Source: JABSQH01 sp965230015
Lineage (GTDB): Bacteria; Actinomycetota; Acidimicrobiia; Acidimicrobiales; Ilumatobacteraceae
Length of the DNA stretch: 64,000 nt
Direction: 5' to 3'
Assembly: GCA_965230015.1 (NCBI GenBank)
Contig: CBDDKF010000022.1
Location: forward strand, 1-64,000
In this document: positions 42,318 to 51,537 of the stretch, piece by piece
How the letters are laid out: each line of letters starts with the position of its first letter
Position numbering within the stretch: the stretch's first letter is position 1
Notes under the pieces: generated by a model
Seen by the model: the letters and a program-made list of their open reading frames with translations, nothing else
Told to the model about the DNA's origin: nothing
Database searches by the model: none
Program-made: the position numbers and the translations under genes

Positions 42318-42391
42318 AATCGGCGACGCTACCTGCCGCTACGATCTCCCCGCGTTCGAGCGCTCTCACCGGCGCCAGAGAAGGAGCGTGC

Positions 42392-43666
42392 ATGCCCGTC
42401 ACCGTCGTCGTCGGCGCCCAATGGGGTGACGAAGGCAAAGCCAAGGTCATCGACCTGCTGAGCAAAGAGCACGTGTACGTAGTGCGCTATCAGGGCGGCC
42501 ACAACGCAGGCCACACCGTGGTAGTCGATGGAGAGCGATATGCGCTCCAGCTCGTGCCATCGGGGATTCTCTACGACCACGTGATCCCCGTGATCGCCAA
42601 CGGCGTCGTCGTCGACCTGCCGACCCTGTTCGAAGAGATCGACGGACTGGAAGAGCGGGGCATCTCGTGTGCCCGCCTGCAGGTATCGAGCCGAGCCCAC
42701 CTGATCTTCCCCTGGCACCAGGCACACGACGCGATCGCCGAGGCGATGCGCGGCGACGACAAGATCGGCACCACCCTGAAAGGCATCGGCCCGGCCTATG
42801 CCGACAAAGCACGGCGGGTCGGTGTGCGTGCGGGCGACGTGCTCGATCGTGACCGCTTCCGCGTGCTGGTGCGCGAGCGTGCGGTTGCCGAGAACACCCT
42901 GATCGAGGAAGCCGGTGGGACCCCACTCGACGTTGCTGAGGTGGTCGATCGCTTCGACGAACTCGGGCAGCGGCTGGCACCCTACGTGGTCGACACCGTC
43001 GGTCTCCTCCACGATGCCGTCGACGCCGGGGATCACCTGCTCCTGGAGGGCGCCCAGGCGACGTTCCTCGACCTCGACCATGGCACGTATCCCTACGTGA
43101 CGTCGTCGAACCCGACGGCGGGCGGCGCGTCGACCGGAACCGGTCTCGGTCCGAAGCTGATCGACCGAGTCGTCGGGATCACCAAGGCCTACACCACTCG
43201 CGTCGGCGCCGGGCCGTTCCCCACGGAGTTGCTCGACGACGACGGCGATCGTCTCGTCGACATCGGCCGCGAGTTCGGCACCGTCACCGGCCGCCGGCGT
43301 CGTGCCGGCTGGCTCGACTGCGTGATGCTCCGCCATGCGGTGCGGCTCAACTCGCTCACCGAGCTGGCACTGACCAAGCTCGACATCCTCGACGGGTTCG
43401 AGCAGGTGCAGATCTGCACCGGGTATCGCCTCGATGGCGTCGACGTGTCCGGGTACCCCGACCGCTCCGACCTGTTGACCCGCGTCGAGCCGGTGTACGA
43501 AACGTTGACCGGATGGGAGACGTCGTTGACCACTGCTCGTGAGCCCGGCGAGTTGCCGGCCGAAGCTCGACGGTTCATCGAGGTCGTCGAACGCGAGGTC
43601 GGCATTCCCGTGCGCGTCGTCGGCGTAGGCGCCGAGCGCGATGACTACCTCGTCTGGGCGTCATGA
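42392..43666 (+). CDS. purA: Adenylosuccinate synthetase
   Basis: This 424-residue enzyme joins IMP and aspartate with GTP to make adenylosuccinate, the first step from IMP to AMP. It has the GTP loop VVGAQWGDEGKAKVIDLL (the usual GKGK is GKAK here), the catalytic segment RYQGGHNAGHTVV, GTTLKGIGPAYADKA, QATFLDLDHGTYPYVTSSNP and GVGAERDDYLVW near the end. A strong AGAAGGAG site precedes ATG 42392. It overlaps purB by 4 bases; the two genes complete the AMP branch. Confidence 0.94.
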   Translation: MPVTVVVGAQWGDEGKAKVIDLLSKEHVYVVRYQGGHNAGHTVVVDGERYALQLVPSGILYDHVIPVIANGVVVDLPTLFEEIDGLEERGISCARLQVSSRAHLIFPWHQAHDAIAEAMRGDDKIGTTLKGIGPAYADKARRVGVRAGDVLDRDRFRVLVRERAVAENTLIEEAGGTPLDVAEVVDRFDELGQRLAPYVVDTVGLLHDAVDAGDHLLLEGAQATFLDLDHGTYPYVTSSNPTAGGASTGTGLGPKLIDRVVGITKAYTTRVGAGPFPTELLDDDGDRLVDIGREFGTVTGRRRRAGWLDCVMLRHAVRLNSLTELALTKLDILDGFEQVQICTGYRLDGVDVSGYPDRSDLLTRVEPVYETLTGWETSLTTAREPGELPAEARRFIEVVEREVGIPVRVVGVGAERDDYLVWAS

Positions 43667-44979
43667 TCCCGCGCTACTCCACGGCGGAAATGGACGCGGT
43701 GTGGAGCGACGTCGCTCGCTTCGGCCGCTGGCTCGAAGTCGAGCTCCTTGCCACCGAGGCGCTCGCCGAGCTGGGCACGGTGCCCGCGAATGACGCCACG
43801 GCATGTCGTGAGCGGGCGCCCGAGGTCGACGACGCATTCGTCGCCGCCGTGAGCGAACGTGAAGCGGTGACCGACCACGACGTGGCCGCCTTCGTCGACG
43901 TGGTGCAGGGCGCGATCGGCGCGCCATCGGGGTCGTGGATCCACTACGGCCTCACGTCGTCCGACGTGGTCGACACCGCGCAGTGCTGGGCGATGCGTGA
44001 CGCCGCCGATCTCATCGTCGGCGCCGCCGACGCGTTGCTGGCCACGATGGTCGAACTCGCCCGTCGGCACGCTGACACGCCGATGATCGGCCGCACCCAC
44101 GGCATTCACGCCGAGCCGACCACCTTTGGCGCCAAGGTCGCGCTGTGGGCACTGCAGCTCGATCGCGACCGCACACGCATGCGCGCCGCGCGCGACGCCG
44201 TGGCGGTGATGAAGCTCAGCGGCGCCGTCGGTACGTACTCGAACATCCCGCCCGACGTCGAGGCGTTCGTCGCCGCCCGCCTCGAACTTGCACCGGTGCC
44301 CGCCACCCAAGTGGTGGCGCGCGACCGCCACGCCGAGTTCCTCTACGCCTGCGCCTCGCTCGCAGCCACTTGTGAGTTGGTCGCCGTCGAGTTGCGGCAC
44401 CTGCAGCGCACCGAGGTGGGTGAGGTGCTGGAGGGGTTCAAGCCGGGCCAAAAGGGCTCGTCGGCAATGCCCCACAAGCGCAATCCGATCTCGGCCGAAA
44501 CGATCTCGGGCCTTGCCCGGGTAGTGCGCGGCAATCTCCTCACGGGGCTCCAGGACGTGGCGCTGTGGCACGAGCGCGACATTTCTCACTCGTCGGTCGA
44601 ACGAGTGGTGCTGCCCGACTCGTCACAGCTCGTGTACTACATGCTGCGCCGGTTGCGTGGCCTGCTCGACCGCCTCGGGGTCAACGAGAATCGAATGATC
44701 GAGAACCTGTGGTCGAGCCACGGTTTGGTGTTCAGTCAGCCGGTGCTGTTGGCGCTGGTGCGTGCGGGCGCAACACGTGATGACGCGTATCGGATCGTGC
44801 AACGCAATGCGTTGCGTGCGTGGGACGAACAGCGCGAGTTTCGGTCGCTGCTCGAAGAGGATCCCGACGTGGACTCACTCGGTGCGAGCGGTGAACTCGA
44901 CAGTGCCTTTGATCTTCATCGGTCGTTGGCCAATGCGCACCGCACGATCGATGCGCTCGACGAGATCGAGCTGGATTGA
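43663..44979 (+). CDS. purB: Adenylosuccinate lyase
   Basis: This 438-residue lyase of the fumarase/aspartase superfamily cleaves adenylosuccinate to AMP and, in the main purine pathway, SAICAR to AICAR, releasing fumarate. Conserved segments are WIHYGLTSSDVVDTA, MIGRTHGIHAEPTTFG, and the flexible signature loop KGSSAMPHKRNPISAE with the catalytic Ser. The ATG (43663) overlaps the purA stop. A hairpin at 44978-44997 follows directly. Confidence 0.95.
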   Translation: MIPRYSTAEMDAVWSDVARFGRWLEVELLATEALAELGTVPANDATACRERAPEVDDAFVAAVSEREAVTDHDVAAFVDVVQGAIGAPSGSWIHYGLTSSDVVDTAQCWAMRDAADLIVGAADALLATMVELARRHADTPMIGRTHGIHAEPTTFGAKVALWALQLDRDRTRMRAARDAVAVMKLSGAVGTYSNIPPDVEAFVAARLELAPVPATQVVARDRHAEFLYACASLAATCELVAVELRHLQRTEVGEVLEGFKPGQKGSSAMPHKRNPISAETISGLARVVRGNLLTGLQDVALWHERDISHSSVERVVLPDSSQLVYYMLRRLRGLLDRLGVNENRMIENLWSSHGLVFSQPVLLALVRAGATRDDAYRIVQRNALRAWDEQREFRSLLEEDPDVDSLGASGELDSAFDLHRSLANAHRTIDALDEIELD

Positions 44980-44997
44980 TCCGGATCGACCCGGATC
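44978..44997. terminator. Hairpin between convergent purB and small coiled-coil gene
   Basis: GATCCGG (44978-44984) pairs with CCGGATC (44991-44997) around ATCGAC. It overlaps the purB stop and lies 20 bases before the end of the convergent gene, so it could end transcription in both directions. No U-run is seen. Confidence 0.5.
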
Positions 44998-45017
44998 GGT
45001 CGGAGATGAACCGCAGC

Positions 45018-45434
45018 TCAGTCGCCGCGGCCGATGCCCGCTTGCTTGAGCACGCTTGCCGGCACACCCACGTCGCGCCATGACGCATACGAGATCGACT
45101 TGCTGTGGCTGTAGCTCTTGGCCACACCAACAAAGGCTTCTTCGAGCGCCGGCATGTCGATCGCGTCCGACATCGCCTCGAGTTCGGCCTCGAGATCGCG
45201 CCGTTCCTGCACCAACAGCAGCTCGTCGAGTGCGCTGGCGCTCTGCAGTTCGGCGTCGATCGCTTCGAGGCGCGCCTGCACCGTTTCCGGTGTCCGTTTC
45301 CGACCGCGCTTGGGTTTGGTGGCGCGCAGCCCTTCGAGGTAATCCCGCACGATTCGACCTTCGACGCGCCCCTTGGCCAATGCGGCCTTGTGCTCGTCGG
45401 TCATGGGGGATTTCGGCCCTCGCTTCTCTGCCAT
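45018..45434 (-). CDS. Small basic/coiled-coil protein of unknown function
   Basis: This 138-residue cytoplasmic protein has a Lys/Arg-rich N-terminal half (MAEKRGPKSPMTDEHKAALA and TKPKRGRKRTPETVQARL), a helical coiled-coil middle (LEAIDAELQSASALDELLLV) and a conserved-looking end (SISYASWRDVGVPASVLKQA). Proteins of this shape are widespread in actinobacteria without a known role; the basic start could bind nucleic acid. ATG 45434 is 18 bases from the divergent thioesterase start, so the promoters must overlap. Confidence 0.7.
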   Translation of the reverse strand: MAEKRGPKSPMTDEHKAALAKGRVEGRIVRDYLEGLRATKPKRGRKRTPETVQARLEAIDAELQSASALDELLLVQERRDLEAELEAMSDAIDMPALEEAFVGVAKSYSHSKSISYASWRDVGVPASVLKQAGIGRGD

Positions 45435-45452
45435 TTGGAGGATGATACGCCC

Positions 45453-46274
45453 GTGAACTCGTCAGTCCATAGTTTTTCGGAGTTGTTCGAACTGGCACCC
45501 CATGGTCCGGACGTCTATGTGGGAATCGGCCCGCAATACCCGTGGGGAGGCCTCTACGGCGGCCAGATCGTGGCCCAGGCCCTCCGTGCGGCCACGTTGA
45601 CTGTCGACGACGACCTCGCCGTGCACTCGATTCGCGCCTATTTCATTCGCCGCGGCGATCACAATGAACCGGTCAGATACGAGGTGGATCGCATTCGTAA
45701 CGGGCGCTCGTTTGCCACCCGGCGTGTCGTGGCACGACAAGCCGTTGGGGCAATCCTCAACGCCGAAAGCTCGTTTCAAAAGCCGGAGGAGTCACCGGTT
45801 GTGCAAACGGTCTCGATGCCCGATGTGCCGTCGCCCGACGGGCTCGAACACGACTCGTGGAGCGACCATTTTTCCCGAGCGTTCGTCCCGGTCGAGGCAC
45901 TGCACGATCGTCGGGATGGCAGTGGACGTTCCACCGCATGGTTCAAGGTGAATCGCGACATCGGCGACCCCAACGATCAGGCGGGTCAGCTGCTGCACCG
46001 GTGCTGGCTGGCGTACATCTCCGACGACCTGCCAACCGACGCGGTAATCCGTGCGGTCCCCGAGTTCGACAGCGACGACTTCTTCGCGGCCAGTCTCGAC
46101 CACACCATCTGGTTTCACGGCCCGGTGCACGCCGACCGTTGGCACCTCTACGACATGACGTGTCATCACTTCACCGGTGGTCGCGGCGTATCGATCGGCC
46201 ACGTGTTCTCCGGCGATGGTGCGCACGTGGCGACCATCGCCCAAGAAGTACTCGTGCGCCGCGCCCGCGGGTGA
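45453..46274 (+). CDS. tesB: Acyl-CoA thioesterase II
   Basis: This 273-residue double-hotdog thioesterase hydrolyses acyl-CoA to free acid and CoA. Seen are GLYGGQIVAQALRAA and VHSIRAYFIRRGD in the first hotdog, RNGRSFATRRVVARQ, and in the second the family segment ASLDHTIWFHGPVHADRWHLYD with the catalytic Asp, followed by GRGVSIGHVFSGDG. GTG 45453 is the start that gives the normal N-terminus. pyrE follows 14 bases on, probably in the same transcript. Confidence 0.9.
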   Translation: MNSSVHSFSELFELAPHGPDVYVGIGPQYPWGGLYGGQIVAQALRAATLTVDDDLAVHSIRAYFIRRGDHNEPVRYEVDRIRNGRSFATRRVVARQAVGAILNAESSFQKPEESPVVQTVSMPDVPSPDGLEHDSWSDHFSRAFVPVEALHDRRDGSGRSTAWFKVNRDIGDPNDQAGQLLHRCWLAYISDDLPTDAVIRAVPEFDSDDFFAASLDHTIWFHGPVHADRWHLYDMTCHHFTGGRGVSIGHVFSGDGAHVATIAQEVLVRRARG

Positions 46275-46288
46275 GAAGATCGGCGGTG

Positions 46289-46861
46289 ATGACGCCTCCT
46301 CTCACCCCCATCCAAGAGCGGCTGCGCGATCACGTGGCCGAACACTCCGTCAAACGCGGCGAGTTCGTGTTGAAGTCAGGTGCCCGCAGTGCGTGGTTTC
46401 TCGACACCAAACAAACCGTGTGTCGCAGCGACGGCGTCATCGCAGTGGCCGACGCGGTTGCGGAGATCTTTGCTGAGGACCTGCCGACGATCGATGCGAT
46501 CGGTGGACTCACGATGGGCGCCGATCCCGTCGCCTTCGGCGTCGCTGCGGTGCTGGCCACACGCGGAGTGGAGTTGCGCAGCTTCAGCGTGCGCAAGGAA
46601 GCCAAGGATCGCGGCGTGAAGGGCCGCATCGCCGGCGCGCTGCAGCCAGGAGACCGCGTGTTGGTCACCGAAGACACGACCACCCGCGGGACATCGCTGA
46701 TCGAAGCGGCCGAGCAGATCGCCGAGTTCGGTGCCGAGCCGGTGTTCATGACCGTGATCGTCGATCGCGGCGGCACGTGCGCTGCGATGGCCTCCGAGCG
46801 CGGCATCGACTACCGCCCCCTCTTGACCGCCCCCGACCTCGGCTTCGACTACGGCACTTGA
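46289..46861 (+). CDS. pyrE: Orotate phosphoribosyltransferase
   Basis: This 190-residue enzyme adds ribose-5-phosphate from PRPP to orotate in pyrimidine synthesis. It has GEFVLKSGARSAWFLDTKQT at the N-terminal hood, LTMGADPVAFGVAAVLA, the mobile loop SVRKEAKDRGVKGRIAG with catalytic Lys/Arg, and the PRPP motif RVLVTEDTTTRGTSLIEA (T-T-R-G-T in place of the common T-T-G-x-S). ATG 46289 is preferred to GTG 46286. Its stop codon forms part of a small hairpin with that of the convergent oxidase gene. Confidence 0.9.
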   Translation: MTPPLTPIQERLRDHVAEHSVKRGEFVLKSGARSAWFLDTKQTVCRSDGVIAVADAVAEIFAEDLPTIDAIGGLTMGADPVAFGVAAVLATRGVELRSFSVRKEAKDRGVKGRIAGALQPGDRVLVTEDTTTRGTSLIEAAEQIAEFGAEPVFMTVIVDRGGTCAAMASERGIDYRPLLTAPDLGFDYGT

Positions 46862-46879
46862 CCCTTCGGAGAGGGGTCA
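46859..46879. terminator. Small hairpin built from two facing stop codons
   Basis: TGACCC (46859-46864) pairs with GGGTCA (46874-46879) over a 9-base loop. The left arm contains the pyrE stop and the right arm the stop of the convergent FAD oxidase gene. It is short and lacks a T-run, so a terminator role is only possible. Confidence 0.35.
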
Positions 46880-48298
46880 GGGGGTCAACACGCCGGGGTT
46901 GAGGATGCCGGTCGGGTCGAGGGCACGGCGGAGCGCTGCTTGTGCATCGAGCTCGTCGGCGGTGCGGATCAGCGGGAGCCAGCGGGCCTTGGCGATCCCG
47001 ATGCCGTGCTCGGCCGAGATCGTTCCGCCGGCATCAGCGACGACGTGCAGCACCGTGTCGGCAATTGTCTCGGTGTCGGTCGTCTCTAGGTAGTTGAGGT
47101 GCACGTTGCCCTCGGCCACGTGGCCGAACGGGATCAGCCGCGCGCCGTCGGCGGTCGCCGCCGAACGTGCGACGTCGACGAGCTGCGCCAGGTGGGTCAG
47201 GGGCACTGCAACGTCGAGCTTGAATACCGGTGTGCCCGTCGCCGTTGCCGCGGCGGCAATCGCCTCAGTGATCCGATCGCGCAGATCGAGGAGTTGCTGG
47301 CGAGGTGCCGGATCGGTGGCCACCACCGCATCGATCACCGCATCGACGCCATCGGCTTCGGCGATCGCTTCGCCGAGTTCGTCGGTGGGGTCGTGGCGGC
47401 CGGCGCACTCGACGAGCACGAAGGTTCCGTTGCCCGGAACGGCCAGCGGCGGAGTACGTCCGAGATGCTCGGTGACCAGCTCCATCGCCTCCGGCTGAAT
47501 GAGCTCGATCTGATCGATCGATGGCACGGTCCGTCGAAGTCGGCCGGCGAGCTTCGTGGCACGGCCGAGGCCGCCCACTGCGACGAGTGCAGTCGTGCGG
47601 TGATCGAGCAGCGGCACCAGCCGCAGGCGCACCTCAGTGATCACGGCCAACGTGCCCTCCGAGCCGGAGAGCAGCGACGGCCAGTGCACACCGGCCGTCT
47701 CCTTGGGGAGGCCGGCGAGCGAACCGATCACGGCGCCGTTCGCCAGCACCGCTCGCACGCCGGCCACGTGGTGTCGCATCGTTCCGTAGCGCACCACACG
47801 TGATCCGCCTGCGTTGGTCGCCACGGCACCACCGATGGTGGCGCTGTCGCGGGCGGCGAAGTCGACCGGTACGTCGAGACCGACCGCCGACACCCGTTCT
47901 CGAACGGCCGCCAAGGTGGCGCCCGCTCCCACGGTGATCTGCATCGCATCCAGATCCGGCTCGTCGATCTCGTCGATCCGTCGAGTCGAGAGCACCACGG
48001 TTGCCCGCCCGTCGTCGGTCTGGCCCGGTTGCGCACGCGGCACGCTTCCGCCGACGAGGCCGGTGTTGCCTCCTTGAGTGACCACGACGGCGTCGTGCTG
48101 GGCGCAGGCGCGGAGCACTGCGCCGACCTCCGCCGATGTCGCCGGTCGGACCACCGCGCTGCACTCGCCGCTGTACCGCCGTGTCCAGTCCACCTCGTAG
48201 CCGGCACGTTCATCGGGTGCCGTCAGCACGTGCACCGCGCCGACAGCGTCGACGAGCTGAGCGATGAGCCCTTCGTGCTTGTCAGTGCTGGGTGGCAT
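46877..48298 (-). CDS. FAD-linked oxidase (GlcD/D-lactate dehydrogenase type)
   Basis: This 473-residue flavoprotein of the PCMH/VAO family has the FAD-binding segments VVVTQGGNTGLVGGSVP, DFAARDSATIGGAVATNAGG and LLSGSEGTLAVITEVRL, and the C-terminal GTISAEHGIGIAKARWL with the active-site His. Members oxidise D-2-hydroxy acids such as D-lactate, glycolate or D-2-hydroxyglutarate; the exact substrate is unknown. ATG 48298 gives the usual N-terminus. It is divergent from the transporter gene with 36 bases between them, in which CCCTTCGAAGGG forms a small palindrome. Confidence 0.88.
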   Translation of the reverse strand: MPPSTDKHEGLIAQLVDAVGAVHVLTAPDERAGYEVDWTRRYSGECSAVVRPATSAEVGAVLRACAQHDAVVVTQGGNTGLVGGSVPRAQPGQTDDGRATVVLSTRRIDEIDEPDLDAMQITVGAGATLAAVRERVSAVGLDVPVDFAARDSATIGGAVATNAGGSRVVRYGTMRHHVAGVRAVLANGAVIGSLAGLPKETAGVHWPSLLSGSEGTLAVITEVRLRLVPLLDHRTTALVAVGGLGRATKLAGRLRRTVPSIDQIELIQPEAMELVTEHLGRTPPLAVPGNGTFVLVECAGRHDPTDELGEAIAEADGVDAVIDAVVATDPAPRQQLLDLRDRITEAIAAAATATGTPVFKLDVAVPLTHLAQLVDVARSAATADGARLIPFGHVAEGNVHLNYLETTDTETIADTVLHVVADAGGTISAEHGIGIAKARWLPLIRTADELDAQAALRRALDPTGILNPGVLTP

Positions 48299-48334
48299 CG
48301 TGACTAGTCTGCGCCCTTCGAAGGGGGAATCGCC

Positions 48335-51300
48335 ATGGAGAGGTTCTGGCGCGCAGCAGGCATCGCGTTGGGGAAGCACTGGAAGCGGGTGGCCGCTGCT
48401 GCGGTCGTGATCAGCGCGATCCTGCTGATCGGCACGAGTCGGCTCGAGTTCGCCACCGGCCAAGACAGCTACCTCAATCCCGACTCGCAGGTCGCGATCG
48501 ACAACGTTGCGTTCCAAGACGACTTCGGCGGCGAGACCGTCGTGCTGTTGTTCATGGCCGACGAAGACACCAACATCACCGACCTCTTCGAAGGCGACAA
48601 CCTCGCCGAACTGCAGCGGGTCACCGAAGAGCTCGGCGAGATCCCGGAGGTCTACTCCGTCGTCACGCCGTACGTGTCGATGCAGTTCAGCGACAACTTG
48701 CTCGCTGGCGGAGTGGGTACGAACGCACTCTTGTCGGCCGCAGGCCGCGACGAGGCCGGGGCCGAAGCGCGCAACGCCGACATCAGCCTCGCCTTGGCTC
48801 GACTGAACGCCGTCGACGATCAGACCCTCGGCAACCCCGACTACAACGAGCTGCTCATCTTCGGCAACGACAACTACGAGCTCGTCGACGGCGCACCCGT
48901 GGCCCCGCCCGACGAGGACCGGGCGATCCGTCTGTCGCTCGCATCGACCTTCCCCGATCAGCAGACCGCCGTCGGCGGTGTGGTGCTGCAGGGCAACGCC
49001 AGCCTTGAGGAGCAGACTGCCGGCACCGAGGCCGTGCTCGAAATCCTCGACGACGCCAACTTCGAAGGGTTCGAACTAATCGTCACGGGCTCGCCGGTGT
49101 ACCTGGCGGAGATCAACGACTACCTACGCGGCGGCATGCTCACCCTCGGCGCCTGGGCGCTCGTGGTGATGGCCGTGATCCTTGCGGTGATGTTCCGCGT
49201 GCGCTGGCGCCTACTGCCGTTGCTGTCGGTGATCATCGGAGTGTTCTGGGCCTTCTCGTTCCTCGGCCTGATCGGTATCGACCTCTCGCTCGTCACCATC
49301 TCGGGCCTGCCGATCCTCATCGGTCTCGGCATCGACTTCGCCATCCAAGTGCACAACCGCGTGGAAGAAGAGGTGGTGATCGACCGCGAGGAACATCCGA
49401 TCGCGGAGTCGCTGGCCAACATGGCACCGCCACTGATCGCGGCGGCCATCGCCGGCGTCGTCGCCGTGCTGGCACTGCGCATCTCGCGCGTGCCGATGAT
49501 CCGCGACTTTGGCATCTTGCTGGCGATCGGCATCCTCGTGCTGGTCGCGGTCGGCATCGTGCTCACGGCATCGGTGCTCGGGATCCGCGAGTGGAAGCAG
49601 CGCACGGCCACCCGCGGGCCGTCGATCGTGGAGCGGATCGTCGTGTGGCTCGGCTCGTTGCCGTCGTCGCTCGGGTTGCCGATGGTGATCATCGCCGCCG
49701 CGCTGTTCGTCGGCGGCGTCTTCGCCGAAGACTCGGCGGAGATCCAGTCCGACCCGCTCGAGTGGATCGACCAGAACAGCCAGGTCGTCCAAGACGTACG
49801 CACGCTCGAAGAGCGCACCGAGTTCTCCACCACGCTCGGCGTGCTCGTCGAGGCGAACAACACCTACGACCAAGACGTGGTCGATCTGATTTACGGCTTC
49901 AACGAGGCAGCACTGGCGCGCGACGAGGTGGTGTCGACGTCGAGCCTCGTGAACACGATGGCCAAGATCATCGAGATCCCCGGGGCGACGAACATCTCGC
50001 CGACGAGTGAGGACATCGTGGCGGCGGCCGAACAGATGCCGCCCGACATCGAACGGGCGCTGGTGAACAACGTCGAAGAGGCGACGGCAACGCAGCTCAA
50101 CTTGCGCCTCGCTCCGGCGAGCCTCGAGGAGCGGGCCGTGTTGGTCGAGGAGCTGCAAGCCGATCTCGATGCGCGTATCGCCGAGCTGGAGCTCGATCCC
50201 GACAGCATCCTGCTCGTCGAACTGCCCGATGGTCAGGACCCGGTGCGGGCGACGCCGGCAGGGCTTGCTGCGGTGGGCATCGGCCTGCTGGAGAACCTGT
50301 CGGCGAATCGCGCCAACCTCACCTATCTGGCACTGAGCGTGGCTGCGCTGTGGCTGGTGTTGCGGTTCCGCAGCCTGTCCCGTGCGTTGCTCGCCCTGGT
50401 GCCGGTGGTGCTCGCCGTTGGCGTGTCGGCGATCGTGGTCGGCATCTCCGACGTGCAGCTGTCGCCACTCACCACGGTGAGTGGCCCGCTCGTGATCGCC
50501 ACGTGTGCCGAGTTCTCGGTGCTGATCCTCGGGCGATATCTCGAGGAACGACAGCGTGGGCTCGAACCCGACGATGCGACGCGCATGGCGGCACAACGCA
50601 CGGGGCGCGCCTTCTTCACCTCGGCGATGACCACCATCGGTGGCTTTGCGGTGTTGATCTTCTCGTCGCTGCCGCTGCTCAGCGACTTCGGCATCATCGT
50701 GACGCTCAACGTGGCGATCGCCCTCCTGGCAGCGCTTGTGGTGATGCCGCCGCTGTCGGTGTGGGTCGATCGACTCGGCTGGCTCGGCACCGATGATCAG
50801 ATGGCCGAATCGACCGACGAAGAGCAGCGCAGCGTCCGTCTCGCCGCCGCGGTCCCGAGCGGCCAGACGGTCGGGATGGCCGTTGGCGTGGTCGGCTTTG
50901 CTGCCGCAGGCGGGATCACCTATGCGACCGCCGACACCGACGACGGCGACGTCGAGGAGCTCTCGTTCATCGCTGCGCCGTTGCCGACGACGACCACCAC
51001 CACGACCACCACGACCACGACGATTCCGCCGACGACCGTGCCGGGCGAGGAACCGACGGAAACGACCGAGCCGGCCGGTCCGGCGATCGACCCGAGCGAC
51101 TTCGGCACCGAGCGCCCGACCGGGTTGATCGGTGGCGTGCTGTTCGACGAGCTCACGGCCCAAGGCGTGGAGCCGAACGTGGCGAACTGCGCGATCGAGT
51201 CGGTGGCCGGTGGCGTGGAGAACGTCGACGCCGCCGCAGTGCTCGGCGGCGACGACGCCGCTGCGGCCCCGGTGGTGCAAGCCGGGCTCGATTGCGGCAT

Positions 51301-51349
51301 CGATCAGTCGATCATCGACGCCACGCTCGTGTCGCTGCGCGGCGGCTGA
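48335..51349 (+). CDS. MMPL/RND-type membrane transporter with extracellular C-terminal extension
   Basis: This 1004-residue protein has two RND repeats: one helix near the N-terminus (VAAAAVVISAILLIGTS), a large extracytoplasmic loop, then five helices (VVMAVILAVMFRVRWRLLPL and following), and the same again from about residue 440. The proton-relay-like segment ISGLPILIGLGIDFAIQVHN matches the family GxxxDY/F region. After the last helix comes a Thr/Pro linker (TTTTTTTTTTTTIPPT) and a roughly 85-residue domain with two Cys (VANCAIESVAGG, AGLDCGIDQS), unusual for the family. MMPL/HpnN proteins export lipids or hopanoids; the cargo here is not known. Confidence 0.85.
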   Translation: MERFWRAAGIALGKHWKRVAAAAVVISAILLIGTSRLEFATGQDSYLNPDSQVAIDNVAFQDDFGGETVVLLFMADEDTNITDLFEGDNLAELQRVTEELGEIPEVYSVVTPYVSMQFSDNLLAGGVGTNALLSAAGRDEAGAEARNADISLALARLNAVDDQTLGNPDYNELLIFGNDNYELVDGAPVAPPDEDRAIRLSLASTFPDQQTAVGGVVLQGNASLEEQTAGTEAVLEILDDANFEGFELIVTGSPVYLAEINDYLRGGMLTLGAWALVVMAVILAVMFRVRWRLLPLLSVIIGVFWAFSFLGLIGIDLSLVTISGLPILIGLGIDFAIQVHNRVEEEVVIDREEHPIAESLANMAPPLIAAAIAGVVAVLALRISRVPMIRDFGILLAIGILVLVAVGIVLTASVLGIREWKQRTATRGPSIVERIVVWLGSLPSSLGLPMVIIAAALFVGGVFAEDSAEIQSDPLEWIDQNSQVVQDVRTLEERTEFSTTLGVLVEANNTYDQDVVDLIYGFNEAALARDEVVSTSSLVNTMAKIIEIPGATNISPTSEDIVAAAEQMPPDIERALVNNVEEATATQLNLRLAPASLEERAVLVEELQADLDARIAELELDPDSILLVELPDGQDPVRATPAGLAAVGIGLLENLSANRANLTYLALSVAALWLVLRFRSLSRALLALVPVVLAVGVSAIVVGISDVQLSPLTTVSGPLVIATCAEFSVLILGRYLEERQRGLEPDDATRMAAQRTGRAFFTSAMTTIGGFAVLIFSSLPLLSDFGIIVTLNVAIALLAALVVMPPLSVWVDRLGWLGTDDQMAESTDEEQRSVRLAAAVPSGQTVGMAVGVVGFAAAGGITYATADTDDGDVEELSFIAAPLPTTTTTTTTTTTTIPPTTVPGEEPTETTEPAGPAIDPSDFGTERPTGLIGGVLFDELTAQGVEPNVANCAIESVAGGVENVDAAAVLGGDDAAAAPVVQAGLDCGIDQSIIDATLVSLRGG

Positions 51350-51357
51350 TCCCGGCG

Positions 51358-51528
51358 ATGAGCCACTGCGCGCCCACGCAGCGCGCTGGCTCACCGCCGT
51401 TGGTGTCGCCATCCCAGTAGTGAGGCAATGCGCGCCCACGCAGCGCGCTGGCTCACCGCTGTCGGTGTGGCCATCCCAGTAATGAGGCGATGCGCGCCCT
51501 GGCGGCGCGTTCGCTCACCGCCGTGGGA
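51358..51528. repeat. 62-bp tandem repeat, almost three units
   Basis: Copies sharing TGCGCGCCCACGCAGCGCGC start at 51367 and 51429, with a diverged third at 51491, giving a 62-base period. Each unit holds GCGCGC arms that can pair and continues GGCTCACCGCnGT to CCATCCCAGTA. The array fills the gap between the transporter stop and the GH3 gene start, so the last unit abuts the GH3 translation start. It may act as a transcription barrier or simply be a slippage product. Confidence 0.7.
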
Positions 51529-51537
51529 TGCTGAAGT

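Noticed and set aside
45047..45052. CTCAAG on the minus strand near 45052 as a promoter
   Set aside because: It lies inside a coding region and no -10 match follows at the right distance.
51358..51528. CRISPR array
   Set aside because: The repeat unit is the whole 62-base period with no variable spacers, only three units are present, and no cas genes are nearby.
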